Assembly: GCA_030562195.1 (NCBI GenBank)
Contig: JAUJPP010000007.1
Location: forward strand, 19,837,769 to 19,901,768
DNA: 64,000 nucleotides
From: Nipponacmea schrenckii
Lineage: Eukaryota; Mollusca; Gastropoda; Lottiidae
Reading direction: 5' to 3'
The notes below the pieces were generated by a model. It ran no database searches and was not told the DNA's origin. It saw nothing but the letters and a program-made list of their open reading frames with translations. The position numbers and the translations under genes were made by a program. Shown piece by piece: positions 10,531 to 21,800 of the stretch. The stretch's first letter is position 1, and each line of letters begins with the position of its first letter.

Positions 10531-10764
10531 ATTTCATACATGGGTCCGCGTTTAACCTTGACCATCCAATTTCCCTTGGCCATTTATGCAGCTTTGAGAG
10601 GGTTACCTTCTTGTCCATTAGCAGACATGAAAAATGGGTCTTGTGCTGCAAATACTCATAAATTTGGATTACTCAGATTCAAATTTGGTTGGAAATGGGA
10701 TATGGACACATATCGCCAAGCACATCATACTGTGAACCAAACAGAACCAGATACAGATACATAG
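10531..10764 (+). CDS. Possible orphan 3' exon, unknown product
   Basis: An open frame of 74 codons from ATG 10540 ends with TAG at 10762-10764. A pyrimidine tract and CTAG acceptor lie directly upstream (10510-10530), and AATAAA occurs twice downstream (10821-10826, 10830-10835). This is the pattern of a last exon on the + strand, converging on the 3' end of PSMD4. The peptide (MGPRLTLTIQFPLAIYAALR at its start) has one hydrophobic segment and no domain I know. If joined to the shared exons of the upstream gene (phase 1) it would read another frame and stop after 43 codons without zinc-finger features, so membership of that gene is doubtful. It may be a chance frame. Confidence 0.2.
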   Translation: MSYMGPRLTLTIQFPLAIYAALRGLPSCPLADMKNGSCAANTHKFGLLRFKFGWKWDMDTYRQAHHTVNQTEPDTDT

Positions 10765-10859
10765 ACAGAAATTTTGTTTAATAGATATCCAGGAAATCTA
10801 TTTGATTACTGATCACAGGAAATAAAGACAATAAATAATTTTTCAAATTGAAATATTCA

Positions 10860-10865
10860 TTTATT
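10860..10865 (-). terminator. Poly(A) signal of PSMD4
   Basis: TTTATT on the + strand (AATAAA on the minus strand) lies about 55 bp beyond the PSMD4 stop codon. Plus-strand AATAAA motifs at 10821 and 10830 suggest convergent transcript ends here. Confidence 0.5.
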
Positions 10866-10919
10866 ATTTAAACATTCATTCAGAAAACATTGACGTAAAT
10901 ATTAATATAACATAATCCT

Positions 10920-13900
10920 TCACTTCTTTCCATCCTTATTCTTATCATCTTTTTTACTTCCATCTTTTTGCGTAAGGGAACTCATGGCATTTTGAATGGC
11001 TTCACTATTGGGATCTACACCGGGTAAATTTTCTAAAACATTTTGTAAGAAATCTGGATCATTCATAACTTCTGAATAGTCATCATCCTCCTTAAAAAAA
11101 AAACACACAAGTAAAACATCTTATTAAAAAAAAAAAAAACAATAAATCACACTATGGATTTTTATCTAATGTTTTGGTACAATCAGTAAAAGTAACATTA
11201 TGTATGTAATTCATATAATACTTATAATCTCTTATTGATATTTCACAGACCAAAAGACTAATACAAAACATTTTGCATTATTGATTTATGAAGCCTATGA
11301 TAACAATTTTTAAGAGCAGTTACTATAGGAAAAGACATACTTACAGCTTTTGTACCAGATTTAGAAGATCCTGCAGCACCTTCTTCTGTTTCCATTGGTG
11401 TTGGTGTTTCCCCTTCACTTGCTGTGGAATCAAAGAAAAGTTATAATATTTGACAAAGAAAGTGTACCGGTACAAAATTTAATAGGCTGATTTTTCAGTT
11501 ATTGGGACCCATAAAAGTTACTGTGTCAATGTATATGAAATTAATGGTCTGATATAACACTGTTCATGGAATGCCTGACACATATTCCTTTATCTTAAAA
11601 CAAGTTTAGCACTCACCAGGATCCATAGAGAGTCTCATAGCAAAAGCAATCTGTTCTTCTTCAGTCATAGTTTGTAAATCGGGAGATTCTGCAGCTGGTG
11701 CATCTTCATTCATTGACATAGCTATAGCATTCTCTAATAGAGCCTCATCACCAGTAGCTACAAGAGAAACAAGATCATGAACTACAAATTACAATTCTGG
11801 ATTAATATCAGATTTTATGAAATAAAGCTAATTACCACCATGCTGAGGGCTTCTATCATAACCTAGTGAAATTAACATGTCCAGCTTTACTAAAATATAA
11901 ACTAGGAAATATACCTGGGCCTGTCTCTGCTGGAGTATCAGCAATTGAAGCCTGAACTGTTTCTCTTGCTTCCTTTTCTTGTCTGGCTCTCTGTTCATCC
12001 ATAGACACTCTTAATGCCTAGATAATCATAAAAATATTTACATTACTCATTCTTTCAAAATAATATTTTATACTTTTGAAATTCCCAAAATATTAAATCT
12101 GGCTATGCCTTGCGGTAAGCCAAACCCCTTTTGTAACCAAAAAAAAAAAATTCTCAAAATATATGAATTTTTGTAGATGAAACCTTTCACTGTCAAGTCA
12201 ATTTTCTAACAATGTTTGTTTTCAGGCTTCCAATTTACTTACCAAAGCTAATTCAGGATCTTCATTAGGATCAACACCAAATTCAAATCCAACAGCTCCA
12301 ATACTAGCCCCAGCTCCATCTTCACCAACTATTACTGGAGAACTCAAGAGAGCATCAGATAACATAGGTCCTGGTGGAACAGTCACTAGATGTGAACTAA
12401 AGGAAGAGAAATTGTTTGTAAAAAAGTGCAAACGTTTAAATTTCATCAGAATCAATACAATGGTCGTATTCATTTTTATGAAATTTCTTTCAACTAAAAT
12501 TCGACACATATTAATGGTTCTCAGCTATGTTTCTTTCATATATGCTTTATATGTTTTTTCCTCAAAAAAACTAGTTAGCTTTCATACCTTGATCCTTCTT
12601 TACCATTTATGGCATTTACAAAACTTGTTAATTTATCAGTATTCACTCCCTACAAATACAAATATACCGGTCAATATATATAGGGCAAAGATGGACAGAA
12701 AATAACAAAATTTTGAAGTTAAAAACCACAAAACTTTAAGTGAAACACCATGATATCCGACAATAGGTCTCAAATACAGCCAACAATGGATGCCCTTATA
12801 TCATCCAAGGATATATTTGTGTTGTTAAACCATGCAATGACATAAAGGTACATATTCTACTCTAAATTATCTTATTCAATGCCATTTAATATGAGAATTA
12901 ATTTGTGACCAACCTCTTCTCCAAAATTTATCACATCTACATTGACCTTTTCTTTCTTTAATTTCTTGGCCATCTTCACAATCTACAAATTAAACAATAA
13001 TTCATAACACATTGTTTTTAACTTTAGTAAGCCTTAATGAAGCCTAATCTTTGGACATTTCTTAGCTGCTTATAAGGAAAATAGTTTAACTAGGGTATTC
13101 ATATTTTTCAAACAAAAACCAAAAAAACCTCAGAAACTTACTTCTTTTTCATCTTCATCAATGGGACTACCAACAAAAACCACAATTCTGGGTCTATGAT
13201 TTCTTCCTTGTCTGTGTTTTAATGCCAACTGAAACAGAATTGTTAATAATAATAGAAATGTAAAAGTTATAATTCAAAGTTATTTAACCAAAGATTAAAT
13301 AAGCTTCATAAAATCAAATTTAAATCATACTTTCTGTACTTACATGAGCTACTCGAACTGATGTTACAAAGGATATATTGCCTTTTGGTCCAACCTCATG
13401 AAGCTTTGCAAGTATTCTTCCAACATCAGTAGTGGGCGTCACTAGTACTTCAGTCCTACAATAGAAAATATCATTCAATTCATTAGCAGTTATCTTTTAT
13501 CATCGAAAAAATTTCAAATTATGTATTCTATACCGGTATTCACATGTTATAAACACTCATTATTCAAATCATAAACATAAAAAAGCTTATAAAAAGGAAT
13601 TCAACTCAATTTTCAGTTAACTTACTTTGACATCTGTAAAAGTCCAACATTGTTTTCTGGATTCGATCTCGTCTTTGATAAACAAACTAAATTGACAGCA
13701 TCTTGTTGTGCTTGCATTCTTGTTGGTACAAAATCTCCATTTCTCATGAAATCACTGTTATCAACACTAAAATTGAGAAAAATTGCATGATAAATTACTA
13801 TGGTCAACAATTACAAATGAGATAATTGCAATGTGATCCATATAAATGTCAAAACTATACCAGGCCAAAGGGAAATAACTGTGACGAAAAATGTTATAAT

Positions 13901-14267
13901 GTCAAAGTATTTAGGGACTTGGCATTGGTTCCTGTTAAATATACAATACTTGGATATCATCATTCAATTAATTGATAAGAATAAATATTGTTAACCACTA
14001 TATTGTAAGAGATTAACACAGTAATGCTAAACAAAGCGAAAATGAGTGTGGTCTGTGCAAGAAAAGAAAAGCAAAATTTGCATAGTCATGTCAGTGAATG
14101 CTTAAATTCAGAACTTTCAGCAACAAAACAAGATGAATATTATGTGAAATGGGAAAAAATTGTTGAACTACAAGCCCTGCGTAATAACACTGCAATAAAA
14201 CTGATATTGTTGAAGATATGTTAAAAATAATATAAATTTACCAGATTACTGTACTTTCCAACACCAT
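10920..14267 (-). CDS. PSMD4: 26S proteasome non-ATPase regulatory subunit 4 (Rpn10/S5a)
   Basis: Eleven exons on the minus strand: 14267..14242, 13766..13626, 13455..13344, 13228..13142, 12982..12914, 12649..12588, 12396..12243, 12017..11915, 11757..11617, 11421..11345, 11090..10920. All have GT-AG borders and join in frame to 1143 nt, 380 aa (the human protein is 377). The N-terminal VWA domain begins [20 protein letters not shown] and carries the adhesion-type DxS motif. Two ubiquitin-interacting motifs follow: one around ENAIAMSM (about residues 253-266) and one [14 protein letters not shown]. The C-terminus has the conserved [18 protein letters not shown] block and a Lys/Asp-rich tail. 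The protein is a ubiquitin receptor of the 19S regulatory particle. The gene is divergent from RCCD1. Identification is secure. Confidence 0.96.
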
Positions 14268-14784
14268 CTTGAATAATCTACGCAAATACTAATGACGTCA
14301 GCACATATTTTGGCAGTGTTCGCTTTGCTTGAAAAAGTAGTGTGCGGTATAAGGTGTAACGGGCAAAAGTAAATACGTGTGTTTGTTGTATCTTAGAGCT
14401 ATTTGTCTGTTTTTTATCAATTCCATAGAAACGTTTTAATGCATGTTGAATTTACACTATTCAGAAAAGAGATAGATAATGTTACTTTGGTTGTTTGTTT
14501 TTTCCAAATCACTCGTTTTATGGTGCATTGGTCACAATCTTAGAAATGTGTGTTCACACAATTGACATGATACATTCGTGTAGTCTCGTAATCAAAGGTG
14601 TAGGGAACTGCAAACCGTTTAATGTGTATGTCACTCAACTCCAGATTTCTATGATAGATGTAGTTGACAAAAAGTGTCCAAGAAATGTTATGCATGCCTC
14701 GCAAATTTGATAAATTAATTAATGTCGCATTATTCAATAAATAAAAAAAAAAATGAATCACGTTTCTCTTTCCTACAGTCAAGT
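14268..14784. promoter_or_regulatory. Bidirectional promoter region between PSMD4 and RCCD1
   Basis: 517 bp separate the two divergent start codons, so both promoters and 5' UTRs must fit here unless there are upstream untranslated exons. A perfect CRE palindrome TGACGTCA lies at 14293-14300, 26 bp upstream of the PSMD4 start codon. CREB/ATF-type control is an inference from the motif only. The short open frames inside are chance. Confidence 0.6.
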
Positions 14785-17700
14785 ATGTTGCACCTTTACG
14801 CATGTGGTTTTAACGGATTTGGACAAATTCTTCCACTTGAGCACAGGGACAGCATTTCTTATTATGTAACACCAAAATTCATTTATCGCGCCAAACCCAG
14901 CGAAACTGTTGACGTTTGTATCTGTTGGTCATCGATATATTTAGTAATAAAGTCCCATGGTAAGTTTATTATATCCACCCTTGGACAGGTTTTAATGTTG
15001 TATCCTTAGTTAGACCCGATATCGATATTTATATTCAAATTTAAGGCGTAAAGACCTTGAATATAGACAATAGTTATATAAAGATAAAACGATTCTGAGT
15101 TAAACCTTCTTCGTTGTGTAAAGCTAGATTAATCATGGAATGCAGCGATTTTGTTGGATTGTACGCCTACGAATAGAGCTTATCATCAGAGTGTGAACAT
15201 TTATGGCTAATGTTTAAAGACTTTCTGTCGAGGACCCTGCTTGTATTCCCTAACTTAAAATCCAACCAAAACATGCGCTGTATCAATAAACTTTCGCGAT
15301 ACAAGAAAGGTTTCTATTGCAGTTAGGGTTCGAAATAGCTTGAGATGATGGCATCAAAGAGTGCCCTTACTGAATTGGTTTATGGAAAACCGTCCAATTT
15401 CCCAACCTGTGTTTTCGTATCAGTGATGCAGTTCGGAAAATGACTAGCGGTTCGGACAGCGAACAAAGACCTCGTATTCTTGATGCTGCGTAGACCCATG
15501 ATAATCGGCCTATGTATTATTTTAATTTCTATTTTCCAGAAGAGACTTTTCTTAAATGCGATAGTTTGGAACCAAAACCTGTGAAAGATTTAGAGAAGAT
15601 AGCCATTTCTAACCAATATGTCTTAAGCAGTCATACAAATGGTCTTAAATTAAATAGCTTTGATAAAGGCGAAGGTACCAAAATAGTTGAAGATAAACAA
15701 TCTGACTTCCATTACGCAGTATTTGAATCACATTCTATTTGTGAAGAAACGATAGGAATCTCTAACACTAAGGGCGACCCATTAAATCAAACAACCGATC
15801 AAAAAGGGCAATTTCCTTATTTAATGAATAAATCGGAAGAGTCTCCTGATTTGTCATGCAACAAGTTTGGTGTGACAACATGTAAAATAAAAGAGCTCTT
15901 TGCTCAAGAAAATGTGTTCTACTCCCTTTACGGTAAGTAACAGCATCATGGAGTTAAGTTAACTATTTTATTGACAGGTAATGATATTTTTTTATGATCT
16001 GTTTCACTGTTTTAATAGACACAATCTAATTTTACATTTATGACATACCAAGGGTTTCATTATCTGGTCAATAACTTTCCACCAAATCTGGTCAAATTGT
16101 GGTCAAACGATGCCATCCTTAATAGATTACTTATCGGTGTCTTTCTACAACCCTTCGGGACATGTAAATGCTCTCCAGCGGGTAAACAGCTTGACACAAT
16201 GACGGTTTTCTGGTGTCCGATGTCTTAGTTGTAGATTAAAAACCTCTTTTGATGTAGACGAAAACCTCTTTGAAGAAGGTTCGTTCTCACCTTTGACACA
16301 TATACTCTTGTTCAAGTTTTATTTTTTCCATTGACGCATATCGATATTAATATATTTCAGCCGATGGTTCACTGAGCACAATAGAAGTATCTCCAGACGC
16401 TAAGGGACTAAGATTAAATCACACACCTATACCATTACCAATTAAATTGACGATAAAACAAGTTTCGTGTGGAAAGGAACATGTGATTTTGTTATCTGAA
16501 AGCAATCAAATCTTTACATTAGGTTTAGGAAGGTTCGTTGATATGATATGTGCAAATAATAGAAGCAGTTCAACCCCGTTACTCAAACAGATTATATTGC
16601 ATATTGTTTGTAACATTAATATGTCTTGATACAGATACAAAATCCATATAATAGTCAATTCTGTACGTTTAGGCCTACAGCGGGTATCATATTGAAAACA
16701 ATTTGTTGACCTTGTACTGTCTGACCCTATAATGCAGTCAAGTTGCTTAAAAGATTCTCGAATCGAACTGGTCTAGTAAACATGTTATGAACAAATGTTT
16801 TAGCCTACTTGAAATTGCGCTTCAAAGGCATCTTTGCAATTGTTAACACAGGTAATGTATTGGGGAAAAATCGTTCATGAGAATTCTGTTTATATTTGGT
16901 TATTGTGTGTCTGTGCAGAGCACTATATATTATGTTTACCGTCACAAATGTTTGTAGCACGACTAAGAGAAAGTTTTCCTCCTCAATAACAATATGACCT
17001 TCATTTTATTATATTACAGTCGAGGGCAATTAGGACATGGGGATGTTGAGGAACGGAAAGACCCGCAAGAAGTCGATGCTTTATCAGGGATATCTATCAA
17101 ATCTGTTACAGCTGGTGGCTGGCATTCAACAGCTGTTTCTGGTAGGAGAGTTTATTTGATTTTCGGATTTACGCCTATGTATGAAAAAAATTCTTCCATA
17201 TATACACGGTAATGGACAAACATCAACAATATTTGCTGTTTCTTAATGGATGATTATTAAACGCCACGTTGGTTCTGTATCGTAGCTTTCAATCGTCTAT
17301 GATATTCTATTGGCATGGCTGTAGGCTATATGGCATTCCTATAATGTAATTTGTTCTCAAAATTTTTCTTTCACAGAGGATGGTGATTTGTATTCATGGG
17401 GATGGAATGAAAGTGGCCAGCTAGGATTACCGTGTCCTTTATTAAGCGTCGATCCTAATTCAGAAACCCATGGTCTAGTAACTTTACCTACAGTAATAGA
17501 TCTACCAGCACCAGTTCACAAAGTCTCTTGCGGTTCCCGTCACACCACTATATTATTAGGTAAACAAGTTTAAGTTTCGCTTATCTATTAAAGAAAATAA
17601 ATATATGTGAAGCGTGAGGCACACATAGGAAAAATAAAAAAAAAAGAATATAAATTTTCCCTATGACTCACGTAAGGAAATCGAGAAGTTTATAAGTGTT

Positions 17701-17992
17701 GCCGAGCGATTAATATAAACCATTGCTCTGTAGATCTTATGTTCTTTGATTCGAACTTTCACAAATTTCAAAATTTGGGGTTTCTATTATGTTTTCTTAA
17801 TCTCCTATTTAAATATTTACAGAAGATAATGTTTTAATGGCAAGTGGTTGGAATAAATACGGACAACTTGGAACTGGAGATACAGCATCACGTGATCAAT
17901 TTACCAAACTAGACATTTCTGTAGCCACAGATCGTATTGTTATTGATATCGTGGCAGGCAGTTGGAATACTATTGTTATTTCTTCCTCTTAA
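14785..17992 (+). CDS. RCCD1: RCC1 domain-containing protein 1
   Basis: Six exons: 14785..14959, 15540..15932, 16361..16532, 17020..17141, 17377..17559, 17823..17992. They total 1215 nt, 404 aa (human 376), all with GT-AG borders and consistent phases. ATG 14785 opens with MLHLYACGFNGFGQIL, matching the family start. RCC1-type repeats follow: VSCGKEHVILLSESNQIFTL / GSRGQLGHGD, VTAGGWHSTAVS / DLYSWGWNESGQLG, VSCGSRHTTILL / MASGWNKYGQLGTGD, and a final VAGSWNTIVIS. The second exon is a long non-propeller insert. In mammals RCCD1 partners KDM8/JMJD5 and affects H3K36 methylation and spindle organisation; that role here is inferred from homology. AATAAA at 17991-17996 overlaps the stop codon region. 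Confidence 0.92.
16548..16780 (+). repeat. Copy 1 of a duplicated segment (RCCD1 intron 3)
   Basis: The segment from AATAATAGAAGCAGTTCAAC through ACGTTTAGGCCTACAG to TAATGCAGTCAAG is similar to the sequence at 18024-18286, with scattered substitutions and small indels. It is non-coding in both places. The boundaries are approximate. Confidence 0.65.
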
Positions 17993-17996
17993 TAAA
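17991..17996 (+). terminator. Poly(A) signal AATAAA of RCCD1
   Basis: Exact AATAAA overlapping the TAA stop at 17990-17992. A very short 3' UTR is implied if it is used. Confidence 0.5.
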
Positions 17997-18023
17997 GTAG
18001 ACTTACGAGTTTAATTACGGACT

Positions 18024-18286
18024 TGTTCAAATAATAGCAGTTCAAACCCATTACTCAAACAGATCATATTGCAACTTTCTACAGCATACTTTTTATATGT
18101 TTTGTAAAATTAATATGGCTTGATGTAGACAGGCATATAAGCGAATCCGTATGATAGTCAATCATGTACGTTTAGGCCTACAGTGGATATCATATTGAAA
18201 ACAATTTGTTGACCTTATAATGCCTGACTCTATAATGCAGTCAAGACACTTAAGAGAGTCTAGAATCGAAGCGTGTAGTTTTAGTG
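18024..18286 (+). repeat. Copy 2 of the duplicated segment (between RCCD1 and POLN)
   Basis: Second copy, in the same orientation as 16548-16780. Shared blocks include ACTCAAACAGAT, ACGTTTAGGCCTACAG, CATATTGAAAACAATTTGTT and TAATGCAGTCAAG. It may be a local duplication or two insertions of one dispersed repeat. Confidence 0.65.
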
Positions 18287-18816
18287 ATCGAGAGTTATCA
18301 CCCCCTGACGTAAACAAAAGTGAAAGATGCTGATTCTAAATTTGTAGTTTACAGCCATCTAATCCAGACAGATGTAATTTCAGTTTTTATTTTAAACTCT
18401 TTCCATACTCTTTGATCTTATATGTGTGCATGGAACTGTGTCTAGCGCCATTATTTTGTATAAAACACCGACACACTAGGCTACATACTTTTCAGTCGCT
18501 GCTATTGTCATTGAGCTTAGTTTGACCAAAAATATATATTATATGGTCTTTGGTTTGACTCGATTCCATTGGCATTATATTGGATGACTGATTGTTAGCA
18601 AGGAACCAAAGAGTTACCGCTATTCTATGTATTACCTCTTCAATATTTTCCTTAGAGGTAAATGCTGAAAATTCACAATCAATAAAGCTTCATTATTCAT
18701 AGTGATAAGAAATGACTTCTGTTACCTTTTCCTACATCCGTAGGCCTATCCAATAACTAGGCTAGGCCCTACTTTCAAAGACTTTGTTTATTACTAGAAA
18801 AATATCTGTAAATGAA

Positions 18817-21800
18817 ATGAAAAAGATCTGGCGACCAGTATTATTTCCACCACGTATAAGAGGTCAACAAGATATTTCATCTTACGATCAAGATGCTATT
18901 TACCAGGCCAAATTAGACTACGAGAAGTTCGAGGAAGATTATTTGATATACCTATATGAAAGTAAGAAATGTTTTTTATGCGCCCACGATGTAATGTGAA
19001 CTGATTGTGACCACATCTGTCCGTCCAAAACTACTATTTTGATTGGATTGTATTCTCAGCTTAATGCTAACACACTTTGAAGAGATCTCAAATAAGGTCG
19101 ATTTTCACGATTTAATTCTAAGCAAATGTTTAGTCCACTGTTGGATCCATTGTTTTACTGATAGCTTATTGTTTTTTTCCAGGTAAACATTTATCTCGAA
19201 ATGATGTAGATCTGGATGTCGGTGACTACAAATACTACATAGATCACAATATTTACTATAGAAGAAAGTTAAACCAAGAACAATCTAACTATGAAAATGA
19301 AAGATGCTATACACAAGAACCAGAACAATCAGCTCTGAAGGATGAACAATCCAAAGCTTCAGATTTAGGTCCAGACAGAAGTGGTCATGACTTAAACGCC
19401 ACCCCAACAAGATCACCATGGCCACAGCAAGCCAGGTTAAACAGAGTACATAAAGAATTATTCCCAGAAGAAACAGCTCGTCTTCAAACTTCTAGTGGTC
19501 AGCAACATAATCCCGAAAACAAAAATGTTAGCTTTAATTCATTTCCTTCTGGAAAGATGCTCACTATCAAAAAGGATACAAACAGTTCAGAAAATGGCTC
19601 AACTTCTATTGAATCACCAGCAGACATAAATACCTTTCAACATCCAACAGGTTCTAAATTTCAAGACCAAATTCTGTCCACAATGCAGCCCACAGACCAA
19701 TATATCAACCTAAACACAGATATAACCATATTTGACTCCAATGATTTCAATGAATCAAAATTCAATTCACATAAATCACCAGTACTTCCTAACATTCATC
19801 AAGACATCCAAGCTAAAAGAAAGCATGCCGTCCACGAAATGCAAAAGCAATTTAAATCGAAGACAACGAAAGATATAATAGACGAGGTGCGTCAAATCGC
19901 GAAAACACACACTAGACGATCCATGAAGCCAGTCCAATGCAATCCTCTCACTGTTTCGTTACACACTAATAAAGTGTCACCAGATCCTACATCTTTGAAG
20001 AACGAGACAAACTTTGCTTTCAATCCTTTCTATAAATCCAGACTCATGATGCATGATGGAAATTCATATGAGCAATCAAGTCCACAAAGTCTTAACGCTA
20101 TTTCGGATTCTGTAAATGAGCAACAATCCGTGGGAGCAGTATCTAAAGCAGCAGTTGTAAAGCCCAAATCCTTTTCTTGTTCATTATCCAGGAAGCTGTT
20201 TGAGCATCAGAAAACCGGGTTTGTATCTTGGATATTTTGTGATGAACTTTATCTTGAATTTCTTTTAATTGGGGTTTATGCGGATTCTCATTTAAGCATG
20301 GAAGTTTCAGTCAGTCCGTATGTTTTCTTTAATTTTTTAAAAAACCATTATATTCTTTTTAGGAAAGAGGCACTTGAAGCAGCAAATACAAATTATAGCG
20401 TTTTCAATAATACACGGATAGAGAAGGTTGAAAAGAAACGCTGTGCAGAAATTGAATCCAGACAAAAGAAAAAGAATAAACAGGGCAAACCAGTTGAAGA
20501 AAGAGGAAAATTAAAACGACAGAAGAAGGAAAACCCTGAACAGGTACCTCTTTTAAACTATTTGTCATTAAAGAAAATTATAAATATCGGAATTTTTCCT
20601 TCCTTTACATTATTCAGATATCTACCATCCTGTATTTTTTATGCTTAGTCATAGGTCCCGTGATATATTGGATTGGTAATTAGCAACTATATGTTACTGT
20701 TGATCCTGTGTCATCCGCTAACTTTGCTCACGTAGCCCAACATTGGAGGGTTAAATCCAAAAGTGGGGATTACGCACATCATGTGTCATCAGTATTTTAT
20801 GTGCTCCAGTCAACTTAAAATGGCGTTTGAAATTCCAGATCCCACCCGAAGACAATATTGAAAATACAGATATGCTTTACGATACAAGATATATAGACGT
20901 TAATAAATTATCATCTACTGACCGAGAAGAACTGAGCAAGTGCTTACTAAACTCTGATGGTATTTCTATTACTCTACTCTACAATAATGGAACAACCTTA
21001 CTGTCTACTGGTCATCAACAACTAGAGAATACCAAGGTTGGTGTGTATTTGGGATGGTGGGTTAGTCAACTATGGATCCTGTTCTAGTCTGCCAAAACCC
21101 TGGTCTTTTCAGTATAGATATGTATGATGTGATTGTCGGTAGTATTGGACTACTACGAAAAACAAAACCATTTTCCCTGGCCCAACATCAGCCTGATAGA
21201 TATTTTGGCAGGGGTTAGAGGCCGGAATACAGGCAGATGTTTCGGACTAGTTTATCATCATTGCCAAGCAGAATTCATTGTACATTCATTGTATTGGCGT
21301 ACTTTTATTTCTATTACAGAAGAAATCGTTGAAGTCAACTAACAAGATGATTGATAAATGGGTAATATTATTTATCTCAAAAACTAGCAAATTTGTTTCA
21401 ATCCTTGATAAGTTTACACTCTGCAATGGAAACAAAACAATCTTGAAACAAAACCATAAGCTAAGTTTCGAAGAGACAATCGAAACACGACTGTAATGCT
21501 GAAGACAAGTCAGCAATGTAATTCATTCAAAATCGCCGGATCTCAGTTGGGTTGATATATATTATAATTTTCAGGTAAAGGGAATAGCGCTAGTACTCAA
21601 GGGATGTGCATCACCGATCTTCAAAGACCAGTTGATAGTATTCTCCTTTCTTACAGAAGATATAGAGTTTCTTAATTGGTTTAAGTAAGTATATTATGTT
21701 ATGTTACAAAAAGGAACAAAGTCACTTAATTCTGAGATAGTCGATTTTCATTGTTAAAAGTAACTCAGGTATAGGTGAGCTTTACTGACCGGGTTTAACG

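Noticed and set aside
12222..12705. Overlapping open frames on both strands within PSMD4
   Set aside because: The minus one is read-through of a PSMD4 exon into introns; the plus one is a shadow covering intron sequence.
14024..14710. Short open frames in and near the PSMD4-RCCD1 promoter region
   Set aside because: No codon or domain signal and they overlap the promoter or the first PSMD4 intron.
20641..20820. Possible tRNA-like or SINE sequence in a POLN intron
   Set aside because: Only a weak B-box-like GGGTTAAATCC was seen and no A box at the proper distance.
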